Source of the DNA: Budorcas taxicolor
Lineage: Eukaryota > Chordata > Mammalia > Artiodactyla > Bovidae
DNA length: 64,000 nucleotides
NCBI RefSeq assembly: GCF_023091745.1
Contig: NC_068935.1
Coordinates: forward strand, 62,458,724-62,522,723
Direction: 5' to 3'
Part shown: positions 58,926 to 64,000 of the stretch, in pieces
Layout of the letters: each line of letters begins with the position of its first letter
How positions within the stretch are numbered: the first letter of the stretch is position 1
Notes under the pieces: model-generated
The model's database searches: none
What the model was told of the DNA's origin: nothing
What the model saw: only the letters and a program-made list of their open reading frames with translations
Translations under genes and position numbers: made by a program

Positions 58926-59924
58926 GTGAGACTTGGGGCGCAGAGGTTTCTGGCCCAGGTGTTGTGTCCTGGGTGAATCCTTTAGCCTCCCCCATTTCCT
59001 CATCTGTCAGGTGGATGTCTCTTAATGCCCGTTTTCCAGGACCAGCCAAAAAGCACTCAGAGCAGAACGTGGCACGACTATCCATTCACCCAGACATGCC
59101 CACCACGGTTGGTATCTCCAGCTGGTGAGGGGCAGGGAACAGAGTATATATAGTAGGGGCTGGGGGTGTGTGGATGGTGGGTACCCCTGGGATGGGGGGA
59201 GAAGGTGGGGCTTTGGCTGAATTGGAGGGGATTCCGGGGTGGCAGCTGTGGACAGGGTGGAGATGGTCTTGGCACTCCAGCCAAGCTTTTTCATTTGCTG
59301 GGCCCCTGTGGCGCCTTCTCTCCCTCCAACGCCCTTCTTTCTTGCTTCACAGACACCTACATTCACTTAAGGCGAAATGCCCCGGTATGTCCCTTCCAAG
59401 CCCAAGAGTCACGCCAGGCCTGGCAACCACCCCCTCCCAGGGAGAATGCCAAGCAGACGGTTTCAGGGTGACTCGCCTTTCATCAGGTTCTGGAGGCTAC
59501 CCGTGGGCCTTGCCTCCCAGCGTGGGATGTCAAAGGCTCAGGGTGCGTGTCAGCGGGCCCAAGGACCGATGGCACAACCCTGGCTGAGGAGAAGTGCTCC
59601 AAGTGGCCCTCAGCGCTGTACCCGTGTCTGTCTCCCAGGCAGAGCTGGGGCACCCGGCTCCTGCTTAGACCCAGAAGCAATCCCCAGTCGGGGGCGCTCT
59701 GTGTGGGCCTGAGCTGTTTCACCCCCGAACACAAGATGGTTAACTTGCTGGAGGAATCTTGATAACTACAAAGAACCTTGCTAATGTTCATCATATCCTT
59801 TTATCCAGTATATTTCTTATAAATAATAGATCCTAAAATGATCAGAATTTATATTACATGAATGATAAGGATATTCAGAACAGAGCAGCATTCATTATTT
59901 TCTATATTGTGCGAAAATACAGCA
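58926..59924. other. PDZD4 intron 1, middle part
   Basis: GC-rich unique-looking stretch up to about 59750 without a supported gene. 'gagtatatatag' near 59140 is TATA-like but has no gene downstream. Confidence 0.45.
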
Positions 59925-60540
59925 AACGTCAAATTTACCATTTTAACCATTTCAGGTGTACAACTCAGTGGCATTTCATGCCTCTGAACGGTCATGTAAC
60001 CGTCACATCTATTTAATTCCAGGACGTTTTCAGCCCCTAAAAGGAGACCCCCCTACCCATTCTCTCCAAATTCACCCCGCCCTGGCACTCACCAATCCTT
60101 CTTTCTTGCAACTGCCTCTAGACATTTCCTAAGTGGAATTCTAGAACAGGTGGTCCAGTATGTCTGGCAGTTTTCCACAAAATGTTTTCTAGGTCCGCCC
60201 ATATGACAGCAGACATCAGTACTTCATTTCTTTTATGGGTAATATTGCAACCTGTTCCAGAAAACTGCACTGAGTGAATAAATCGGTCATCCCTCAACAC
60301 ACGTTGGTTTCTATATTTTGGCAACTGTGAATCACACTACAGTGAACATTTGTCTCCAAGGGTTCAAGACCCTGTTTGCAAATATTTGGGGCCATATGGT
60401 CATTCTATATTTAATGTATGGAGGTACCAGCATTATTTCTAATGCCAAAAACTTTACAGTAGTCTTTAGTACAAGTATCTGCCTCATGGAAATGTACAGC
60501 TGCCCTACCAGAGTTTTCTAACAAGCGTTTCTCAAAAAAG
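59925..60540 (-). repeat. Old LINE (L1-type) fragment, antisense
   Basis: 'tttaccattttaaccatttc' followed by 'aggtgtacaactcagtggca' is a widespread mammalian LINE sequence I associate with old L1 3' regions in reverse. Family assignment is uncertain. Confidence 0.45.
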
Positions 60541-61016
60541 ATACAAAATGACACATGAATTCTGATGACTATCATGTAAAATGTATGTTTAAGGTAAAAG
60601 ACTGCAAAGTAATATATAGAAACATTGTTCCAGGGAAATGAAGATCTGAGAATTTGCTTTCTTCCCAACTTTATATACCATGGCTAAATTGTTTTTTGAA
60701 AAACTGTTCATGGACTTCAAAAAGATAGCATTGCTGGACAAGTCTCATAATAAACTATCAAGCACCTGCTGGGAGAGCTCAGTGTGAGCCCAGTTTCGAG
60801 AGCTGATGGGGTACAGGTGGGAAGGGAGGTATGAGCCCACAGGCGCATCGTAGTGCCACAAGTATGCAGCTTGGAGAGTGAACGGGGCTGTGAAAACTAT
60901 TTGGAATGGGCGCGCCTGATATATATATATTCATTGGTACCTGCGTCAGTATTATTACACAATCCTTTCTTTAAAGACTAGAAGGAAATTCATGAAAATG
61001 GAAGAATGTCAGCGTT

Positions 61017-61136
61017 GGGGCTTTCCTCATAGCTCAGTTGGTAAAGAATCTGCCTGCACTGCGGGAGACCTGGGTTTGATCCCTGGGTCGGGAAGATCCC
61101 CTGGAGAAGGGAAAGGCTACCCGCTCCAGTGTTCTT
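61017..61136 (+). repeat. Ruminant SINE head, truncated by the next SINE
   Basis: tRNA-like head and first part of the body (ggggctttcctcatagctca to gctccagtgttctt). It stops exactly where the next SINE starts. Confidence 0.88.
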
Positions 61137-61325
61137 GGGCTTCCCTGGTGGCTCAGCTGGTAAAGAATCTGCCTGCAAGGTGGGAGACCTGGGTTGGATC
61201 CCTAGGTTAGGAAGATCCCCAGGAGAAGGGAAAGGCTACCCACTCCAGTATTCTGGCCTGGAGAATTCCATGGACTGTATAGTCCATGGGGTCACAAAGA
61301 GTGGGACACAACTGAGCGACTCTCC
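61137..61325 (+). repeat. Ruminant SINE, full, abutting the previous copy
   Basis: Starts 'gggcttccctggtggctcag' and runs through 'agtccatggggtcacaaaga' to 'cacaactgagcgactct'. Same orientation as its neighbour, with no spacer. Confidence 0.9.
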
Positions 61326-62499
61326 CAGCAGTGGCTGGTTATCTCTGGAAGCTAGTATTTCTAGGTGACTTTCGTCCTTTGTTCTTTATATCATTTTCTC
61401 CCGTAAACATTACTTGGCTACCTAGAGAAAACAGACAAGAACAATCTAGCCTGTGCCCTGCTCTGAGTTTTTTCCTGAGGCCCCAGGCCCCTGGGCAGCC
61501 CTGGCCCAGGGCAGGGGGAGGGGTGCAGCCTTTGTGCTCAGGCCCCTTGGGAGCAGTGGTGATGAAGTCACATCAGACTTCACATCCAGATCTGAGCTGG
61601 GGAAGGGCAGGGGAGGCACGCTCTTGCCCAGGTGTCCCTAAAACAGAAGGGGCAGCTCCCAGGACCTTGGATCCCCTGAGTGGATCGCAGTGCCCACCCC
61701 AGGGAACACCAGGAAGCTGGTTCTGGAAAGCTTGAGAAGGGCCTTGTCATGGGGCTGTCAATTAGTCTCAGGCCTAGGGCAGGACTGAGCAGGCTCCCTC
61801 CCACCCTCCATTTATTTCCCCCATGTGCACCCCACCACCGGCTCTAGGGCTGCATTTGCAGAAGGGGTTTTCTGTGGGTGGCCAAGAAATGGGCCCTGAG
61901 CTCCCCCAGCCCCATGTCTGTGCCCCGGGGTGGGGGCACACTGACCCACGAGGCACCAGTCAGAGAGGGGGGAGAAGACAGCAGGCCCCCAAGTCTGCCT
62001 TCAGAGGGGGGCCCTGCCTACCCCAGCCCCTCAAAGTAAGCCAGACCCTGGGGTGGGACCCCTCTGACAACCAGAGGGCAGGTGCCTGTGGCAGCTGGGA
62101 AAGCGGTGAGGGTGGGAGGAACAGGGGAGAGGAGACGCAGTTGGCATAAAGCTGGCGCAGGGACTGGCCCAACCCAAGCTCCAAAGGCTAAGTGGGAGGC
62201 AGTCATGGTGGGCAGGGGAATACCCTTCTAACAATCCAGGGAGTTGGGGAGATTAGCAAGGAAGGGGAGGTCTCCCCTCACCCCCCGGTTCAGGCATCAG
62301 AGGCTGAACCAGGGGAGAGAGTCTGGGTGCCTGGGTCACTGCCCACCGCTCCTGCACTGAGTGGGGTCCCAGGGGGTGAGGACAAGGATTCCAGGCACAA
62401 GGTCCTGCTGTGCTGTCTCCACAGGGCTTCTCCAGGAATCAGAGGGAATAGAAGGAGGGTGGTAAGGGAGGGCATGAAGCTGCAGGAATGTCAATGGAG
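61326..62499. other. PDZD4 intron 1, GC-rich stretch
   Basis: About 1.2 kb without recognised repeats or genes. Confidence 0.45.
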
Positions 62500-63165
62500 A
62501 ACAGTGGATGTGGAAAACTCTCTAGAGCTGCCATACAATCCAGCGTAACCACAAGAATGGAAAACAGGCACCCTAACAAAAGCTTGTACACAAATGTTCA
62601 TATCAGCACTATTTTTTTGTTTTTTGGCCTCGTGGCACAGCTTGTGGGGATCTTAGTTCCATGACTAGGGATTGAACCTGGGCCCCAGCAGTGAAAGCGC
62701 TGAGTCCTAACCACTGCAATGCTAGGGAAATTCCCAGCAGCATTTTTCTAAATAGGCAGAATTTGGAAGCCTCCTCCATGTCCACCAGCAGATGGATAAG
62801 CATAATGGGGGAACATCCACCCGGCAGATCATTCCACCATATAAAGGAGCTAAGTCCTGATACATGCTAATAATACAACATGGATGAATACAGCCCAGCA
62901 GCCCAGCCAAGTGAGAGAAGGCAGGCACAGAAGGCCACATGCTGATGATTCCAGAATAGGCAAACCCATCGGGACAGAAAGTCAAGGAGTGCAAAGAGAG
63001 AGTGGGGAGAGCCTGCATAATGGTAGGAAGTTCCCTTTGGGAGTGACCACCATGTTCTGGAACTAGGTGGTGGTGACAATGACATCACATTGAAAGTACT
63101 CAAATGTCACTAATGGGAAACTTTATGACATACATCGTTGCCCACAATAAAAAATTAAAACTGCT
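62500..63165 (+). repeat. Old L1 3' end, split by a SINE
   Basis: 'caaatgttcatatcagcac' before the SINE, and 'ctccatgtccaccagcagat', 'ccaccatgttctggaacta' and 'ggtggtggtgacaatgacat' after it, are L1 3' UTR text. Diverged. Confidence 0.6.
62609..62737 (-). repeat. CHR-type SINE, antisense
   Basis: T-rich start, then 'ttggcctcgtggcacagctt', 'gattgaacctgggccccagc' and 'ctaaccactgcaatgctagg'. Inserted in the L1 remnant. Confidence 0.85.
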
Positions 63166-63282
63166 CCCTGAACCCACAGAGACCACAGGCACCCTCACGG
63201 AGATGCGGGTCACTGGTAAAGACGCAGAGGTGGGGGAGAGGTAGGACTTGGGGAACTGGTTTTACTCAATGCAGATCATTTT

Positions 63283-63535
63283 TTAAAAAATAAGTTTTTT
63301 AATTTGTTAATTTTTGGCTGTGCTGGGTCTTTGTTGTTGTGAGGGCTTTTCTCCAGTTGCAGCAAGCCAGTGCTACTCTCGAATTGCCGTGCACAGGCTT
63401 CTCATTGAGGTGGCTTCTCTTGGCACATGGGCTCAGTTGCTGCACAGCATGTGGGATTTTCCCGGACCAGGGCTTGAACCACGACTCCTGCACTGGCAGG
63501 CAGATTCTTCACCACTGAGCCCCCAGGGAAGCCCC
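63283..63535 (-). repeat. Bov-tA-type SINE, antisense
   Basis: Reverse copy: 'tttggctgtgctgggtcttt', 'gcttgaaccacgactcctgc', 'ttcaccactgagcccccagg', 'gaagcccc'. It has a long central part, unlike the CHR type. Confidence 0.85.
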
Positions 63536-63689
63536 AATGCAAATCTTGATCTCTGCTTTGAAGTTCCTAAGACTTGCAGATATCCCCTACTCCACCTACA
63601 TGCATCTCCAACCAAGCCACCAAACCAAGTGTCATATGACCATTGTTGTTGAATTCAAGTAGGGATTGACTGTTGACTTAAAATGCTGA

Positions 63690-63892
63690 AGTAAAGTCAC
63701 TCAGTCATGTCCGATTCTTTGCGACCCCATGGACTGTAGCCTACCAGGCTCCTCTGTCCATGGGATTTTCCAGGCAAGAGTACTGGAGTGGATGGCCATT
63801 TCCTTCTCCAGGAGATCTTCCTGACTCAGGGATCGAACCCAGGTCTCCTGCATTGTAGGCAGACACTTTACCATCTGAGCTACCAGGGAAGT
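63690..63892 (-). repeat. Bov-A2/ART2-type SINE, antisense
   Basis: Reverse copy: 'aagtcactcagtcatgtccg', 'gcgaccccatggactgtagc', 'gatcgaacccaggtctcctg', 'ctgagctaccagggaagt'. Confidence 0.9.
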
Positions 63893-64000
63893 GTATAAAT
63901 GCTGAGATGGAGGTATATAAGCCAGGGATTGAGTGTAGGCAGAGATAAGAGGCCCAAGGAGGACCCAAAGGCACCTTGACATTGAGCAGTTGCAGAGAGA

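Noticed and set aside
59130..59160. TATA-like 'gagtatatatag' as a promoter
   Set aside because: No coding exon, CpG island or conserved downstream sequence supports a gene start here.

Overview
The window is mammalian nuclear DNA from a ruminant, most likely a bovid X chromosome. Two things show this. First, the genes follow the conserved order of human Xq28: ABCD1 (3' end), PLXNB3, SRPK3, IDH3G, SSR4, PDZD4. Second, the repeats are the ruminant set: BovB LINE pieces, tRNA-derived SINEs with a BovB-derived body (Bov-A2/ART2 type), Bov-tA and CHR-type SINEs, and L1 remnants. I cannot tell cattle from sheep, goat or buffalo.

Layout. 1-3155: last three exons and 3' UTR of ABCD1 (+). 3156-13340: intergenic, AT-rich and full of repeats (L1, BovB, SINEs, microsatellites), with no gene I can support. 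13341-28080: PLXNB3 (+), complete, 35 coding exons joining into one 1912-residue frame. 28081-29435: spacer. 29436-34200: SRPK3 (+), 15 coding exons, 565 residues, behind a MEF2/E-box/TATA promoter. 34230-42739: IDH3G (-), 13 exons including a 12-nt microexon, 392 residues, tail-to-tail with SRPK3. 42740-43098: short CpG-rich bidirectional promoter. 43099-46835: SSR4 (+), six coding exons, 173 residues. 46836-49290: spacer. 49291-64000: PDZD4 (-), coding exons 2-8; the first exon lies beyond the right edge, and 55309-64000 is its repeat-rich first intron.

I joined every exon by eye from GT/AG signals, reading phase and family knowledge. Frames stay open and total lengths agree with the known mammalian proteins, so all six genes look functional. 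They are separate housekeeping or tissue-specific genes (peroxisomal fatty-acyl import, semaphorin signalling, muscle SR-protein kinase, TCA cycle, ER translocon, PDZ scaffold), not an operon-like system.

I found no undescribed system. The points most worth a second look are an apparent U12-type intron in SRPK3, the 12-nt IDH3G microexon, the near-touching 3' ends of SRPK3 and IDH3G, an ER-stress-like element in the IDH3G/SSR4 promoter, and two possible PLXNB3 start codons.
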